Below the pieces are notes generated by a model that searched no databases, was not told the origin of the DNA, and saw only the letters and a program-made list of their open reading frames with translations. 64,000 nt of DNA from Herbiconiux oxytropis (GTDB lineage Bacteria > Actinomycetota > Actinomycetes > Actinomycetales > Microbacteriaceae), in the NCBI RefSeq assembly GCF_024979315.1, contig NZ_JANLCK010000001.1:124001-188000 (forward strand). The letters are read 5' to 3'. Positions 1 through 14,068 of the stretch are shown here, piece by piece. Position numbers and translations under genes: made by a program. How positions within the stretch are numbered: position 1 is the stretch's first letter; each line of letters starts with the position of its first letter.

Positions 1-2
1 GC

Positions 3-1130
3 GAGGTCGCCGAGGTGCTCGGCCGCACCGGCACCGCGCCGAGCGCGCGCTTCCAGCAGACCTCGGGCATGGTGATGGCCAAGGGCGTGGAGGACACGGC
101 GTTCTACCGCTTCACGCGGCTCACGAGCCTCACCGAGGTGGGCGCCGATCCGGACGTCTTCAGCCTCGACGTCGACGCCTTCCACCGCGTGCAGCAGCAC
201 CGGCTCGCCGTGCTGCCCGGCACCATGACGACTCTCTCGACGCACGACACGAAGCGCTCGGAGGACACCAGGGCGCGCATCACGGCGCTCGCTGAAGATC
301 CGGCGGCGTGGGTGGCGACCCTGCACGAACTGCGGGATCTCGTCTCGACCGGCGACGGCCCGTTCGACAACCTGCTCTGGCAGGCCATCGTGGGCGCCTG
401 GCCGCTGTCGCGCGAACGCGCACACGCCTACGCCGAGAAGGCCTCACGCGAGGCCGGCGACTCCACGGCCTGGCTCGACGTGAACGAGGCCTTCGAAGAG
501 CGGATGCACGCAGCCGTCGACGCCGCCTACGACGACCAGGCGGTGGCAGGTCTCGTCGAGCGACAGCTCGACGCCGTGATCGCGGCCGGACGGAGCAACG
601 CGCTCTCGGCCAAGCTCGTGCAGCTGACCACGACGGGCGTGCCCGACGTCTACCAGGGCACGGAGCTCTGGGACCACTCCCTCGTGGACCCCGACAATCG
701 GCGCCCGGTCGACTACGGGCTGCGGAGCGAGCTCCTCACCGCGCTCGACTCCGGCGAGTCGCCCTCGCACGAGCCCGCCCTCACCGACGACCTCGGCGCC
801 CTCAAGCTCCTCGTGGTGGCGAGCGCCCTGCGCCTCCGCCGTGACCGCCCGGACCTTTTCGACGGCTACACGCCGCTCGAGGCCCGCGGCTCCGCGGCGA
901 AGCACCTCGTGGCCTTCGACCGGGGTGGCGCCGTCACCCTCGCCACCCGCCTGCCGCTCGGCCTCGACCGGCACGGCGGCTGGGACGACACCACGGTCGA
1001 GCTGCACTCCGCCCGCAACGGCTACGTCGACGCCCTCACGGGCCGTCTCCACCCGGAGGGCACGTTGCGGATCTCCGATGCCCTGAAGACCTACCCCGTG
1101 GCCCTGCTGCAGAGAGTGGAAGACCGATGA
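3..1130 (+). CDS. treY: Maltooligosyl trehalose synthase, C-terminal part (runs off left edge)
   Basis: Only the last 375 residues are present; the frame is open to the window edge. The enzyme is a cytoplasmic GH13 protein that converts the reducing-end alpha-1,4 bond of a malto-oligosaccharide to alpha,alpha-1,1, the first step of the TreYZ route to trehalose. Family motifs visible are [10 protein letters not shown] near bases 80-110, [10 protein letters not shown] near 238-267 and [15 protein letters not shown] near 630-674. The stop overlaps the treZ start as ATGA, so the two are translationally coupled. Nothing looks broken in the visible part. Confidence 0.96.
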   Translation, partial: EVAEVLGRTGTAPSARFQQTSGMVMAKGVEDTAFYRFTRLTSLTEVGADPDVFSLDVDAFHRVQQHRLAVLPGTMTTLSTHDTKRSEDTRARITALAEDPAAWVATLHELRDLVSTGDGPFDNLLWQAIVGAWPLSRERAHAYAEKASREAGDSTAWLDVNEAFEERMHAAVDAAYDDQAVAGLVERQLDAVIAAGRSNALSAKLVQLTTTGVPDVYQGTELWDHSLVDPDNRRPVDYGLRSELLTALDSGESPSHEPALTDDLGALKLLVVASALRLRRDRPDLFDGYTPLEARGSAAKHLVAFDRGGAVTLATRLPLGLDRHGGWDDTTVELHSARNGYVDALTGRLHPEGTLRISDALKTYPVALLQRVEDR

Positions 1131-2923
1131 CCGCCTTCTCCGTGTGGGCCCCGCGCCCCTCGACCGTCGAGCTCGTCGTGGTCGACGACGGCACCCGCAC
1201 CGTGCATCCGATGATCCAGGAGGCCGACGGGTGGTGGCGGCCCGTGACCGACGTCGCCTGGCACGCCGGGATCGACTACGGCTTCCTGCTCGACGGCGAA
1301 GGCCCCTACCCCGACCCGCGCTCCCGCCGCCAGCCAGAGGGAGTGCACGGTCTCTCGCGCACCGACGACCCTGCCGAGCACCGCTGGAGCGACGACGACT
1401 GGGCCGGCAAGCCCATCGACACGGCCGTGATCTACGAGCTGCACGTGGGCACCTTCACCCCCGAGGGCACGTTCGACGCCGTCACCACGCGGCTCGACCA
1501 CCTGCGGTCGATCGGCGTGACGCACGTCGAGCTGCTGCCCGTGAACGGATTCAACGGCACCCACAACTGGGGCTACGACGGCGTCGCGTGGTTCACGGTG
1601 CACGAGGGCTACGGCGGGCCGGAGGGCTACCGGCGACTCGTGGAGGCGTGCCACGCCGCGGGCCTCGCGGTCATCCAGGACGTGGTCTACAACCACCTCG
1701 GCCCGAGCGGCAACTACCTGCCGCTGTTCGGCCCCTACCTCGACGACCGCTCGAGCAACACGTGGGGCACGACCGTCAACCTCGACCACGAGCAATCGGC
1801 CGAGGTGCGCCGGTTCATCCTCGACAACGCGCTCATGTGGCTCCGCGACTACCACGTCGACGGCCTCCGCCTCGACGCCGTGCACGCCCTCGTCGACAAC
1901 GGCCCCGTGCATCTGCTCGCCGAGCTCGGCGAGGCCGTCGACCGCCTGGAGGCCGAGACCGGCATCCCGCGTCTCGTCGTGGCGGAGTCGGACCTCAACG
2001 ACCCGGTGATGTTCCTGCCCCGGCCAGGCGACGCGGCCACCGCGGAGGGATCCGGATCCGGCTACGGGCTCGACGGTCAGTGGAGTGACGACTTCCACCA
2101 CGCCGTGCACGTCAACCTCACGGGAGAGACGACCGGCTACTACGCCGACTTCGACTCCGTCGGGGCGCTCGCGAAGGTGCTCACCCGCGGCTTCTTCCAC
2201 GACGGCACCTGGTCGAGCTTCCGCGAGCGTGAGCACGGCGTGGAGCTCGACCGGTCGACGACGGCACCCTGGCGGCTCGTGGTGGCGTCGCAGAACCACG
2301 ACCAGATCGGCAACCGCGCGGTGGGCGACCGCCTCACCGCCACACTGCCGCCCGAGAAGCTCGCGATCGCGGCGGCACTCACGCTCCTCGGGCCGTTCAC
2401 CCCCATGCTCTTCATGGGTGAGGAGTGGGCTGCGTCGACGCCCTGGCAGTTCTTCACCTCCCACCCCGAGCCCGAGCTCGGCACGGCGACGGCCGAGGGC
2501 CGCATCGCCGAGTTCGAGAAGATGGGCTGGGATCCGGCTGTGGTGCCGGACCCTCAGGATCCGTCGACCTTCACCAACTCCAAGCTCGACTGGAACGAAG
2601 TGGGCGAGCCACCGCACGCCGCCGTGCTCGAGGTGTACCGTGCCCTCGCCGCGATCCGCGCCGACCTGCCGCCGGGCGATGCCCTGCGCCTCTCGGACGT
2701 GCGGGTCTCCTTCAGCGAGGAGGAGCGCTGGATCACGATCGAGCGGCCCTCGATCGTGATGGTGGTGAACCTCTCAGACGAGGCGCTCCCGCTCGGGCGC
2801 ATCGCCCCGCGGTTCGGCGAGCTGCTGTTCGACTCGCGCGCCGTGCTCGAAGGCCGCACGCCGCACGGCGAGGCGCTCGTCGACTCGCCCCCCGTCTCGG
2901 TGCTGGTGGCGCGACTCCCCTAG
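1127..2923 (+). CDS. treZ: Malto-oligosyltrehalose trehalohydrolase
   Basis: This 598-residue GH13 enzyme is of full family length and hydrolyses maltooligosyl trehalose to free trehalose, completing the TreYZ pathway. An N-terminal beta-sandwich (about residues 1-90) precedes the catalytic barrel. The barrel carries [17 protein letters not shown], the nucleophile Asp near 250 in [11 protein letters not shown], the acid Glu near 287 in [10 protein letters not shown] and Asp near 392 in [10 protein letters not shown]. Its start overlaps the treY stop by 4 nt. Its TAG stop shares the palindromic CTAG at 2920-2923 with the stop of convergent dinB, leaving no room for a separate terminator. Confidence 0.97.
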   Translation: MTAFSVWAPRPSTVELVVVDDGTRTVHPMIQEADGWWRPVTDVAWHAGIDYGFLLDGEGPYPDPRSRRQPEGVHGLSRTDDPAEHRWSDDDWAGKPIDTAVIYELHVGTFTPEGTFDAVTTRLDHLRSIGVTHVELLPVNGFNGTHNWGYDGVAWFTVHEGYGGPEGYRRLVEACHAAGLAVIQDVVYNHLGPSGNYLPLFGPYLDDRSSNTWGTTVNLDHEQSAEVRRFILDNALMWLRDYHVDGLRLDAVHALVDNGPVHLLAELGEAVDRLEAETGIPRLVVAESDLNDPVMFLPRPGDAATAEGSGSGYGLDGQWSDDFHHAVHVNLTGETTGYYADFDSVGALAKVLTRGFFHDGTWSSFREREHGVELDRSTTAPWRLVVASQNHDQIGNRAVGDRLTATLPPEKLAIAAALTLLGPFTPMLFMGEEWAASTPWQFFTSHPEPELGTATAEGRIAEFEKMGWDPAVVPDPQDPSTFTNSKLDWNEVGEPPHAAVLEVYRALAAIRADLPPGDALRLSDVRVSFSEEERWITIERPSIVMVVNLSDEALPLGRIAPRFGELLFDSRAVLEGRTPHGEALVDSPPVSVLVARLP

Positions 2924-4155
2924 TTCCGCGTGCCGTTCTGCTCCGCGGTCTCGCCCGACTTGGGGGCGCGGAGCAGGGCGGCCGGGCGCAGGATGTCGGT
3001 GCCGAACCTCGCCGAGACCCGGTCGACGGTGCGCTCCGCGTCTCGCCAGCCCTCGGAGGGCGCCGTCTCGTCGGCCCAGAGGGCGGGCTGGTGCAGCACG
3101 CCGTCGGCCTCCGAGAGCTGCTCGACCCGCACCCCGATGAGGCGGATGGGTTCGCCGGCCTTCGCGGCCGCCTCGAAGATGGCGGTCGCCTCGTCGTAGA
3201 TGCGCCGACCGAGATCAGTGGGCTCGGCGAGCGTGCGGGACCGCGAGATGGTGGTGAAGTCGCTGAACCGCAGTTTGAGCGCCACCGTGCGCCCTACGAG
3301 CCCGGCCGCCCGGAGACGCGACGCGACGCGACTGGACTGGTGCAGCAGCTCCCGCCGCAGCGTCTCGGGCGAGCGCTCATCCGTGTCGAAGGTGCGCTCG
3401 TGGCCCACGCTCTTCTCCTGCGACTCGGTCACGATCTCGCGGGTGTCGATGCCATTGGCCAGTTCGTGCAGGCGCGTGCCCGCTGCCTCCCCCACCGTGC
3501 GCACGAGGCTCTCCAGCGGCGTGGTGGCGATGTCCCCCACGGTGCGGAGGCCGTAGCGCTCGAGCTGCTCGGCGGTCTTGGCGCCCACACCCCAGAGGGC
3601 GCGCACGGACAGCGGATGCAGGTAGGCGAGCACTTCGGACGGCCGGATGACGAGCATGCCGTCGGGCTTGGCCCGCCCCGACGCGAGCTTGGCCATGAAC
3701 TTCGTGCCCGCGACCCCCACCGAGCAGGGCAGCCCCGTCTCGGCGAGCACGCGCGCGCGAAGGCGCTGGGCGATGACATTCGACTCGCCGAGCAGCCGAC
3801 GGGCCCCGCGCACGTCGAGGAAGGCCTCGTCGATGCTGAGCGGCTCGACGAGTGGCGTGACCTCGCGGAAGAGGGCCATCACCTGCCGGGATGCCGCCCG
3901 GTACTTCTCCATGTGCGGCGGGAGCACGACGGCCTTGGGGCAGAGGCGGAGGGCCGCGCCCATCGGCATCGCGGAGTGCACCCCGTAGGCACGAGCCTCG
4001 TAGGTGGCGCTCGTGACGACGCCTCGGACTGAGCTGCCGCCCACGATCACGGGCTTGCCGCGGAGGTCGGGGCGGTCGAGGAGCTCGACCGAGGCGAAGA
4101 ACGCGTCCATGTCGACGTGCAGGATCCCGGGGCTCGGCTCCTCGACGTTCTGCAC
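2920..4155 (-). CDS. dinB: DNA polymerase IV (Y-family translesion polymerase)
   Basis: The product is a 411-residue Y-family polymerase that extends damaged or mispaired templates. [14 protein letters not shown] near residues 11-24 gives two of the metal-binding Asp residues, and [13 protein letters not shown] supplies the SxDE motif. A helix-hairpin-helix region ([14 protein letters not shown]) and a little-finger domain follow. The GTG start lies six nt after TAGGCT (complement of 4162-4167), so the message is probably leaderless. I saw no canonical actinobacterial LexA box upstream and no obvious C-terminal beta-clamp peptide. The gene converges with treZ and the two share a stop tetranucleotide. 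Confidence 0.95.
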   Translation of the reverse strand: MQNVEEPSPGILHVDMDAFFASVELLDRPDLRGKPVIVGGSSVRGVVTSATYEARAYGVHSAMPMGAALRLCPKAVVLPPHMEKYRAASRQVMALFREVTPLVEPLSIDEAFLDVRGARRLLGESNVIAQRLRARVLAETGLPCSVGVAGTKFMAKLASGRAKPDGMLVIRPSEVLAYLHPLSVRALWGVGAKTAEQLERYGLRTVGDIATTPLESLVRTVGEAAGTRLHELANGIDTREIVTESQEKSVGHERTFDTDERSPETLRRELLHQSSRVASRLRAAGLVGRTVALKLRFSDFTTISRSRTLAEPTDLGRRIYDEATAIFEAAAKAGEPIRLIGVRVEQLSEADGVLHQPALWADETAPSEGWRDAERTVDRVSARFGTDILRPAALLRAPKSGETAEQNGTRN

Positions 4156-4176
4156 CCTCCGAGCCTACGTCCGACC

Positions 4177-4194
4177 ACCGACCCCTGGGTCGGT
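4177..4194. repeat. 8-bp perfect inverted repeat between GNAT gene and dinB
   Basis: ACCGACCC and GGGTCGGT are separated by CT, and the repeat abuts the stop codon of the acetyltransferase gene. It lies just upstream of the presumed dinB -10 hexamer. It may be a weak terminator for the upstream gene or an operator for dinB. There is no T-rich tail, so a classic intrinsic terminator is unlikely. Confidence 0.5.
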
Positions 4195-4727
4195 CAGCCG
4201 GCGAGAGGGCGCGCGAGGAGGGCGACCACGGTGGTGCCGCCCTTCGTCGACTGGCGCCCGACCTCGGCGAAGCCGAGACGGGAGTGGAACGCCATCGAGC
4301 CGGGGTTCGGCGGCTCCACGTTGACCTCGCACTCGACCTCCGCCGCGCCGAGGGCGAGGGCGCGCTCGAAGACCGCGTCGTAGAGGGCAGCGCCGAGGCC
4401 GGCGCTCCGGTGCCCGTCAGCCACCACGATGCGGTCGACGTAGACGAAGTCGGCGCCGCGCTCACTGAACCAGCGGTAGTTCTCGCTCGAGTAGTCGAGA
4501 CCGGGGCGGAGGGCCAGCACGAAACCGAGCACCGCATCCGGATGCGGAGTGCCCGCCTCTGCATCTGCCTTGCCTGCATCGACGATGGCGACGGCCAGTT
4601 CCGCGTGCCCCACGAGCCAGCGCATCTCGTCGCCGTCGATGTCGTTGACCGCGGGCACCGAGGCGCGGTTGAGTTCGACGAGGCGGTCGAGGTCGGCTTC
4701 GGTCACGGGGCGCACGAGAGTCTTCAC
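4194..4727 (-). CDS. GNAT-family N-acetyltransferase
   Basis: The product has about 177 residues and is a single GNAT domain. The acetyl-CoA-binding motif A is visible as VVADGHRSAGLGAALYDAV near residues 115-135, followed by the acceptor-side strand and VEPPNPGSMAFHSRLGFAEV. The substrate cannot be told from the sequence. Two adjacent GTG codons (4730 and 4727) could start it. The second sits six nt after TAGTGT and matches the leaderless spacing seen elsewhere here, so I chose it. The gene is followed closely by dinB in the same direction. Confidence 0.85.
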   Translation of the reverse strand: MKTLVRPVTEADLDRLVELNRASVPAVNDIDGDEMRWLVGHAELAVAIVDAGKADAEAGTPHPDAVLGFVLALRPGLDYSSENYRWFSERGADFVYVDRIVVADGHRSAGLGAALYDAVFERALALGAAEVECEVNVEPPNPGSMAFHSRLGFAEVGRQSTKGGTTVVALLARPLAG

Positions 4728-4814
4728 CACGCGACACTACCGAAACGGATGCGCCGGTGCGGAATGCGAACACGTCGCGCGCCATTGGACAATAGTGATC
4801 ATGAGGAGCACCCG

Positions 4815-5414
4815 ATGAGCGACAGCACCATCTCCACCGGCCTCGACCAGGAGGCACGCACCTGGCTTCGCCTGCAGCAGCGGGCCCACCGCGAGTTCGC
4901 CTCCCGCGTGGCCGCCGTGACCGACTGGGAGGCCGCGACCCCCGACACCGAGTGGAACGTGCGCGACCTCGTGAGCCACGTCATCGAGGAGCAGCAGTGG
5001 GTGCCGTGGCTGCTCGACGGCCTCAGCACGGGCCACGCCCGCAGCCGGCTGCGGGCGCTCGAGGGAGACCTCGTGGCCGAGTGGCGCCGCTATTCGCTCG
5101 CCGCCACGACCGCCTGGCGCGACGCGTCGCCCGAAGCCCGCGTGCAGCTCGCCTCGGACACGGTGACGGCGATCGACTACCTCAAGGAGCAGGTCTCCGA
5201 CGTCACGGTCCACACCTGGGACCTCGCGCGCGCCGTGGGTGCCGACGAGCAGATCGACCTCGAGCTCGTCGAGGCGGTGTGGACCGTGTTCGAGCCGCAG
5301 AAGGACGCGCTGGAGGCGAGCGGGCTGTTCGCCTCGCCCATCCCCGTGCAGGAGGATGCTCCGCTGCAGACGCGCCTGCTCGCCCTCACGGGTCGCGACG
5401 CCCGCCCCGCCTGA
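4815..5414 (+). CDS. DinB-fold / TIGR03086-like protein (mycothiol-dependent maleylpyruvate isomerase type)
   Basis: The product has 199 residues and is a predicted four-helix metal-dependent DinB-like bundle. WNVRDLVSHVIEEQQWVP near residues 53-70 and VTVHTWDLARAVG near 130-142 carry the His residues typical of the metal site in mycothiol-linked members. The specific reaction is unknown; the isomerase name describes the family, not this protein. The ATG has AGGAG seven nt upstream (from about 4804). It diverges from the acetyltransferase gene and converges on gatB, from which it is separated by 11 nt. Confidence 0.8.
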   Translation: MSDSTISTGLDQEARTWLRLQQRAHREFASRVAAVTDWEAATPDTEWNVRDLVSHVIEEQQWVPWLLDGLSTGHARSRLRALEGDLVAEWRRYSLAATTAWRDASPEARVQLASDTVTAIDYLKEQVSDVTVHTWDLARAVGADEQIDLELVEAVWTVFEPQKDALEASGLFASPIPVQEDAPLQTRLLALTGRDARPA

Positions 5415-5425
5415 CGCGCGGACAG

Positions 5426-6943
5426 CTACTCGGCGGCGGCGCGCTCCAGCACGAGCTCGCGCACGCGCGCGGCGTCGGCCTGGCCCTTCATGGCCTTCAT
5501 GACGGCACCGATGACGGCTCCGGCGGCCTGCACCTTGCCGTCCTTGATCTTGGCGAGCACGTCGGGCTGGGCGGCGAGCGCCTCGTCGATGGCCGCGATG
5601 AGCGGACCGTCGTCGGAGACGACCGCGAGCCCGCGGGCGTCGACGACCTCCTGCGGAGAGCCCCCGCCGTCGATGACGCCCTCGAGCACCTGGCGGGCCA
5701 GGCGGTCGTTGAGCGCGCCGCTGTCGATGAGCGCCACGAGCGACGCGACATCCGCCGGCGCCACGAGCGACGACGCCTCGGCAGAACGGGCGTTCGCGAT
5801 GCGCGAGATCTCACCCGACCACCACTTGCGCGCCGCCTGCGGGGAGGCGCCGGCGGCGACGGTCTCGGAGACCTCCACGAGAAGGCCGGCGTTCTGCACG
5901 TCCTGGAACTCGAGGTCGGTGAAGCCCCACTCCTGCTTGAGGCGGCGACGACGCGCAGCCGGCGGCTCGGGCAGCGCGGCGCGGAGCTCCTCGATCAACT
6001 CGGGCGAGGGCACCACGGGGAGCAGGTCGGGCTCGGGGAAGTAGCGGTAGTCGTCGGCGTCCGACTTCGGTCGGCCGGCCGACGTGGTGCCCGTGTCCTC
6101 GTGCCAGTGCCGGGTTTCCTGCGTGATCGTGCCGCCGTCGGCGAGGATCTGCGCCTGGCGCTGGATCTCGTAGCGGATCGCCCGCTCCACCGAGCGCAGG
6201 GAGTTCACGTTCTTGGTCTCGGTGCGGGTGCCGAGCTTCGCGGGCGGTTCGCCGGGAGCGGTGCGCGGCCGGAGTGAGATGTTGGCGTCGCAGCGGAGGT
6301 TGCCGCGCTCCATCTTCGCGTCCGAGATGCCGAGGGCCACGACGATGTCGCGGATGGTGGCGACGTACGCCTTCGCGAGCTCAGGCGCATCCTTCTCGGC
6401 CCCGTAGATGATGTCGGTGACGATCTCGACGAGCGGCACGCCCGCACGGTTGTAGTCGACGAGCGAGTACTCGGCGCCCTGGATGCGACCGGTCGAGCCG
6501 CCCACGTGCGTGAGCTTGCCCGCGTCCTCCTCCATGTGCGCGCGCTCGATCGGCACCGTGAACGTGCGGCCGTCGGGCAGCTCGACGTCGACCGAGCCGC
6601 CGAAGGCGATGGGCTCGTCGAACTGTGAGATCTGGTAGTTCTTCGCGAGGTCCGGGTAGAAGTAGTTCTTGCGCGCGAAGCGGCTCGACGGCGCGATCTG
6701 GCAGCCGAGCGCGAGCCCGAGGCTGATCGAGTAGCGCACGGCCTCGCCGTTGACCACGGGCAGCGAGCCGGGGAGGCCCAGGCAGGTGGGGGTGATGTTC
6801 GTGTTGGGCTCGCCGCCGAAGTAGTTCGGGGCGGAGGAGAACATCTTGGTCTTCGTCGAGAGCTCGACGTGCACCTCGAAGCCGAGCACAGGCTCGAACA
6901 GCTCGAGGGCCTTGTCGTAGTCCATCAGCTTGGCCTTGGCCAT
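5426..6943 (-). CDS. gatB: Asp-tRNA(Asn)/Glu-tRNA(Gln) amidotransferase subunit B
   Basis: The 505-residue subunit binds and activates the misacylated tRNA and is of normal length. Signature segments are [16 protein letters not shown] near the N-terminus, [16 protein letters not shown] and [15 protein letters not shown]. The C-terminal GatB/YqeY-type helical domain is complete. I chose the ATG giving [10 protein letters not shown]; it overlaps the gatA stop by one nt (TGATG). It is the last gene of a tight gatC-gatA-gatB run and uses the ammonia released by GatA to make Gln-tRNA or Asn-tRNA. Confidence 0.97.
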   Translation of the reverse strand: MAKAKLMDYDKALELFEPVLGFEVHVELSTKTKMFSSAPNYFGGEPNTNITPTCLGLPGSLPVVNGEAVRYSISLGLALGCQIAPSSRFARKNYFYPDLAKNYQISQFDEPIAFGGSVDVELPDGRTFTVPIERAHMEEDAGKLTHVGGSTGRIQGAEYSLVDYNRAGVPLVEIVTDIIYGAEKDAPELAKAYVATIRDIVVALGISDAKMERGNLRCDANISLRPRTAPGEPPAKLGTRTETKNVNSLRSVERAIRYEIQRQAQILADGGTITQETRHWHEDTGTTSAGRPKSDADDYRYFPEPDLLPVVPSPELIEELRAALPEPPAARRRRLKQEWGFTDLEFQDVQNAGLLVEVSETVAAGASPQAARKWWSGEISRIANARSAEASSLVAPADVASLVALIDSGALNDRLARQVLEGVIDGGGSPQEVVDARGLAVVSDDGPLIAAIDEALAAQPDVLAKIKDGKVQAAGAVIGAVMKAMKGQADAARVRELVLERAAAE

Positions 6944-8487
6944 CAGACGGCTCCTTCTTCTGCGGCGGCCATCTCGCCGGGGGCGAGATCGGGGGCCTGA
7001 CTGATCAGTGTGTGTCCCCACGTGTCTTCGAGCAGGCGCTCGAGAGCACCGCCGACCGTGTAGAGGCGGGCGTCTTCCCGGGCCGGGGCGAGGAACTGGA
7101 TGCCGACGGGCAAGCCGTCCTCCTTCGCCAGACCCACGGGCAGCGAGATGCCGGGGATGCCGGCGAGGTTCGCCGGGATGGTGGCGATGTCGTTGAGGTA
7201 CATCGCCATCGGGTCTCCGTCGTTCGCGCCGAGCTTGAATGCGGTCGTCGGCGCTGTGGGGGACACGAGCACGTCGACTCCGGCGAAGGCCGCCGCGAAG
7301 TCGCGCTGCACGAGGGTGCGCACCTTCTGCGCGCTGCCGTAGTAGGCGTCGTAGTAGCCCGCGCTCAGCGCGTAGGTGCCGAGGATGATGCGGCGCTTGG
7401 CCTCGGGGCCGAAGCCGGCCTCGCGGGTGGCCGACATGACGTCTTCGACCGTGCCGCCGCCCGGCGGGTTCACGCGGAGGCCGAAGCGCACCGAGTCGAA
7501 CTTGGCGAGGTTGGACGAGGCCTCCGCCGGCATGATCAGGTAGTAGGCCGAGATGGCGTACTCGAGGCTCGGCAGACTGACCTCGGTGATCTCGGCGCCG
7601 TTCGCGGCGAGCAGGTCGAGCGCCTCGCGGAAGCGCTCGAGCACGCCGGGCTGGAAGCCCTCACCGTCGAGCTCGCGGATGACGCCGATCTTCAGGCCCT
7701 TCACATCGGCCCGGCGCACCGCGTCGGCGAAGCTCGGCCACTCGTCGGTGAGCGAGGTGGAGTCGAGCGGGTCGTGGCCGCCGATGATGTCGTGCAGGAG
7801 CGCCGAGTCGAGCACCGTGCGGCTCACGGGCCCGATCTGGTCGAGGCTCGAGGCGAGCGCGATCGCGCCGTAGCGGCTGACGCCGCCGTAGGTGGGCTTG
7901 ACGCCCACCGTGCCGGTCACGTGCGCGGGCTGGCGGATCGACCCGCCCGTGTCGCTGCCGAGGGCGAGGGGGGCCTCGAACGCGGCGACGGCGGCTGCGG
8001 AGCCGCCTCCGGAACCGCCAGGGATGCGCTCGAGGTCCCACGGGTTGTGCGTGGGACCGTAGGCGGAGTGCTCGGTGGAGGAGCCCATCGCGAACTCGTC
8101 CATGTTCGTCTTGCCGATCGGCACGAGGCCCGCGGCGCGGAGTTTCTTCATGACGGTGGCGTCGTAGGGCGGCAGCCAGCCCTCGAGGATCTTCGATCCG
8201 CTCGTGGTGGGCATGTCGTTCGTGACGATCACGTCTTTGATGGCGATCGGCACACCCGCGAGCGCGTGCAGGCTCTCCCCCGCGGCTCGACGGGCGTCGA
8301 TCTCGACAGCCGTGCGGAGGCTCAGCTCGGCGTTCGTATGCAGGAACGCGTGCACCTCGCCGTCGACGGACCCGATGCGGTCGAGGTGGGCCTGGGTGGC
8401 CTCCACGCTCGTGACCTCGCCGGCGGCGAGCTGCTCGGCCAGCGCCGAGGCCGAGAGGCGCACGATCTCATGCTCGTGGTGGGCCAT
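6943..8487 (-). CDS. gatA: Asp-tRNA(Asn)/Glu-tRNA(Gln) amidotransferase subunit A (amidase)
   Basis: The 514-residue amidase-signature enzyme releases ammonia from glutamine and passes it to GatB. The catalytic Lys is in [11 protein letters not shown], the Ser pair in [13 protein letters not shown] and [16 protein letters not shown], followed by [14 protein letters not shown]. The ATG at 8487 overlaps the gatC stop as ATGA. A GTG one codon upstream is possible but less likely. Translational coupling on both sides suits a 1:1:1 complex. Confidence 0.97.
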   Translation of the reverse strand: MAHHEHEIVRLSASALAEQLAAGEVTSVEATQAHLDRIGSVDGEVHAFLHTNAELSLRTAVEIDARRAAGESLHALAGVPIAIKDVIVTNDMPTTSGSKILEGWLPPYDATVMKKLRAAGLVPIGKTNMDEFAMGSSTEHSAYGPTHNPWDLERIPGGSGGGSAAAVAAFEAPLALGSDTGGSIRQPAHVTGTVGVKPTYGGVSRYGAIALASSLDQIGPVSRTVLDSALLHDIIGGHDPLDSTSLTDEWPSFADAVRRADVKGLKIGVIRELDGEGFQPGVLERFREALDLLAANGAEITEVSLPSLEYAISAYYLIMPAEASSNLAKFDSVRFGLRVNPPGGGTVEDVMSATREAGFGPEAKRRIILGTYALSAGYYDAYYGSAQKVRTLVQRDFAAAFAGVDVLVSPTAPTTAFKLGANDGDPMAMYLNDIATIPANLAGIPGISLPVGLAKEDGLPVGIQFLAPAREDARLYTVGGALERLLEDTWGHTLISQAPDLAPGEMAAAEEGAV

Positions 8488-8786
8488 CACTGCTCCTCCC
8501 CCAGGATCGCGGTCACGCGGAAGCGCGATCCGTCGTGGTCGGGAGCGCCGGCGAGCGCCTGCTCCGTGGTGAGCGTGTTCCCGGGCACGTCGTCGCGGTA
8601 GACGTTCTGCAGCGGGATCGGGTGGCTCGTGGCCGGCACGTCGGCGGTGGCCACCTCGGACACCTTCGCGACGTTGTCGACGATCGAGCCGAGCTCTTTC
8701 GTGAGGCTCTCGATCTCATCGGGCGTGAGGGCTATCCGGGCGAGGTTCGCGAGATGCGCGACCTGCTCCTGGGTGATTTCGGACAT
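8487..8786 (-). CDS. gatC: Asp-tRNA(Asn)/Glu-tRNA(Gln) amidotransferase subunit C
   Basis: The 99-residue accessory subunit wraps around and stabilises GatA. The N-terminal helix [20 protein letters not shown] and the C-terminal [11 protein letters not shown] are typical. The ATG has GGAG-like bases upstream. The gene follows ligA by 38 nt and overlaps gatA by 4 nt, so it opens the gatCAB run and probably shares the mnmA-ligA transcript. Confidence 0.96.
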   Translation of the reverse strand: MSEITQEQVAHLANLARIALTPDEIESLTKELGSIVDNVAKVSEVATADVPATSHPIPLQNVYRDDVPGNTLTTEQALAGAPDHDGSRFRVTAILGEEQ

Positions 8787-8824
8787 GGTGCTCCGGTGTT
8801 CTCTTCGCGGGGTGTGCGTCGATT

Positions 8825-12318
<3,494 letters not shown>

Positions 12319-12324
12319 GCTTCC

Positions 12325-12330
12325 AGCATA
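12325..12330 (-). promoter_or_regulatory. Probable -10 element of leaderless mnmA message
   Basis: On the minus strand TATGCT ends six nt before the mnmA ATG. There is no Shine-Dalgarno sequence between them. The same hexamer and spacing recur before the LLM oxidoreductase gene at 63276. No strong -35 is obvious. Confidence 0.5.
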
Positions 12331-12423
12331 CGGCGGGCCTCCGACACCGGCTCCTGCCCGCCCGCAGGGCCCGGACCCCGGGAGTTCATGCCCATGATGA
12401 GGGCAACGTCCAGTCGGTGCGTG

Positions 12424-12429
12424 CAGAAT
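12424..12429 (+). promoter_or_regulatory. Probable -10 element of leaderless phosphatase-family gene
   Basis: CAGAAT ends seven nt before the ATG at 12437, with no ribosome-binding site in between. This spacing is what decides that start over the in-frame ATG at 12428, which lies inside the hexamer. Confidence 0.4.
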
Positions 12430-12436
12430 GTTCGGG

Positions 12437-13411
12437 ATGTCTGCACTGCTCCAGGCGCCCGGCCGCACCGCGCGCACCATCACCCGGCGGAGGCGGCCCC
12501 GCACCGGGCTCGCCCTCGTGGTGTGCGTGCTGTCGCTCGTCGTCGCGGCCACGCTCGGGTTCCATTTCCTGGTGCCCGATATCGCGGGCTTCGGGCTGCT
12601 CGTCGAATCCGCGCTGCCGTGGCTCGGTCTCGTCATCCCTGTGCTCGTCGTCGCGGCATTCGTCAGCCGCAGCCGGGGTGCGATCCTCGCCGCCGTGGTG
12701 CCCGTGATCGTCTGGGCCGTCATGTTCGTGCCCGCGATGGTGCCGCTCTCCTGGACGGCACCGGCCGCATCCGCGTCGACCCTCACCGTGGCGAGCCAGA
12801 ACGTGGAGGCCGGTTCCGGCACCGCCGGGGAGTCGGCGCGTGCTCTCGCCGAGACCGGAGCGCAGGTCATCGCGCTGCAGGAGATGGACGACGCGGGGCG
12901 CGAGGAGGTCGCCGGCGTGCTCGGCGAGGCCTACCCGTACACCTACGGCATCGGCACCGTCGGGGTGTGGAGCGCCTACCCGATCGAGAACGCTCAGGCG
13001 CTCGACCTCGGTCTCGGCTGGCAGCGGGGCATCGCCGCCGACCTCGCGACGCCGTCGGGCCTCGTGAGCATCTACGTGGTGCATGCCGCGTCGGCCAGGC
13101 CCGGCGACCACGCCGCCCGCGACGAGATGCTCGCGAACCTTGCCGACTACCCCCCGCGCGACGAGAACTCGCGCCTGCTCCTGCTCGGCGACTTCAACGC
13201 GGCCTCCACCGACCGCTCGATGGCGGGCCTGTTCGACTCCCTCGACGAGGCCAACCAGTCCGGCGGCGGTCTCGGCTTCACCTGGCCCGCCGCCTTCCCG
13301 GCCACGCGCCTCGACCACGTGCTGCAGCGCGGCATGGAGGTCGTCTCCCACACCACCCTCCGCGTCGGCGCCTCCGACCACCTCGCGGTCCTCACCACCC
13401 TCAACCTCTAG
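12437..13411 (+). CDS. Membrane-anchored endonuclease/exonuclease/phosphatase-family protein
   Basis: The product has about 324 residues. A basic N-terminus is followed by three hydrophobic segments (about residues 26-46, 52-74 and 80-103), then an EEP-fold domain. The domain shows [24 protein letters not shown] (metal-binding Glu), [11 protein letters not shown] (GDFN) and a C-terminal [13 protein letters not shown] (SDH). The topology places the catalytic domain outside the membrane. The substrate could be a nucleic acid, phospholipid or other phosphodiester and cannot be decided. It sits alone against the minus-strand mnmA-desulfurase genes and may be leaderless. Confidence 0.82.
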   Translation: MSALLQAPGRTARTITRRRRPRTGLALVVCVLSLVVAATLGFHFLVPDIAGFGLLVESALPWLGLVIPVLVVAAFVSRSRGAILAAVVPVIVWAVMFVPAMVPLSWTAPAASASTLTVASQNVEAGSGTAGESARALAETGAQVIALQEMDDAGREEVAGVLGEAYPYTYGIGTVGVWSAYPIENAQALDLGLGWQRGIAADLATPSGLVSIYVVHAASARPGDHAARDEMLANLADYPPRDENSRLLLLGDFNAASTDRSMAGLFDSLDEANQSGGGLGFTWPAAFPATRLDHVLQRGMEVVSHTTLRVGASDHLAVLTTLNL

Positions 13412-13965
13412 CGCGCCCGCCCTGCAACCCGTGCGAGCCCCGGGTGGCGGTAGAGGCCCGAGCGCCGCACCACGACCACCGTCCAGCCGAGCTCCCGGAG
13501 GTGCTCGCGCCGAGCAGCGGATCCAGCAGCGCGACTCGTCGAGGCATCCGCCCAGGGTGCCAGACCCGCATGCCCGCGCAGAAGTTCTCCACAGGAACGA
13601 GAGGACCACCTCGCGTCGGGTAACGCTAAACGCTCGACAACCGACGCTCTGGAGCGGTGAGCGCTACCCGGGCGCTCAGGTGCGGGGGCGCTGCGTGCCT
13701 GCGGGTGCGGTAACGACTGAGGGTCGGCGCGTCCCGCCACGTGGGCCCGACGCCAGACCCAGAGCCCCGCGGCGGCCACGACGGCGCCCGCGGCCAGACC
13801 CAGGATGCCCACGAGGAACAGATCCATCGTGAAGGCGAAGGCTGCGCCCGCGAAGAGGAAGGTGGCGCCGATGAGGTACCAGACCGCGTAGCCGTCGGCC
13901 GGCAGCCGCGAGCCGTCGGACCGGCCGACGGCGGGTGGCTTCGGGGTGGGGTGGTGGTTCGTCAC
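13408..13965 (-). CDS. Small two-helix membrane protein with a scrambled C-terminal tail
   Basis: The GTG start has GAGGAG eight nt upstream, so the N-terminus is credible. Residues 1-75 hold two transmembrane segments (YAVWYLIGATFLFAGAAFAF and VGILGLAAGAVVAAAGLWVW). The remaining 110 residues are Arg/Ser/Ala-rich and not membrane-like. The last 35 (EHLRELGWTVVVVRRSGLYR and following) resemble the C-terminal strand-helix end of DUF559/Vsr-like nucleases. I infer an ordinary 80-90 residue membrane protein whose frame now runs into a decayed nuclease fragment. The function is unknown. It lies between the desulfurase and phosphatase-family genes. Confidence 0.55.
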   Translation of the reverse strand: MTNHHPTPKPPAVGRSDGSRLPADGYAVWYLIGATFLFAGAAFAFTMDLFLVGILGLAAGAVVAAAGLWVWRRAHVAGRADPQSLPHPQARSAPAPERPGSAHRSRASVVERLALPDARWSSRSCGELLRGHAGLAPWADASTSRAAGSAARREHLRELGWTVVVVRRSGLYRHPGLARVAGRAR

Positions 13966-14068
13966 GGTCTGCTCCTCGTGCGCGATGCGTCGATGGTCTC
14001 GTCCTGTCCTTCCACGCTAGGCGGCACCCGAGCGCCCGGCATCCCCCGCGCGACGGACATCCGACCCG

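Noticed and set aside
1091-2617. A 508-codon minus-strand open frame
   Set aside because: It is antisense to treZ, which has all its catalytic motifs; the frame resembles no family.
4150-4200. A LexA/SOS box before dinB
   Set aside because: No sequence matching the usual actinobacterial LexA palindrome is visible; only the ACCGACCC inverted repeat is.
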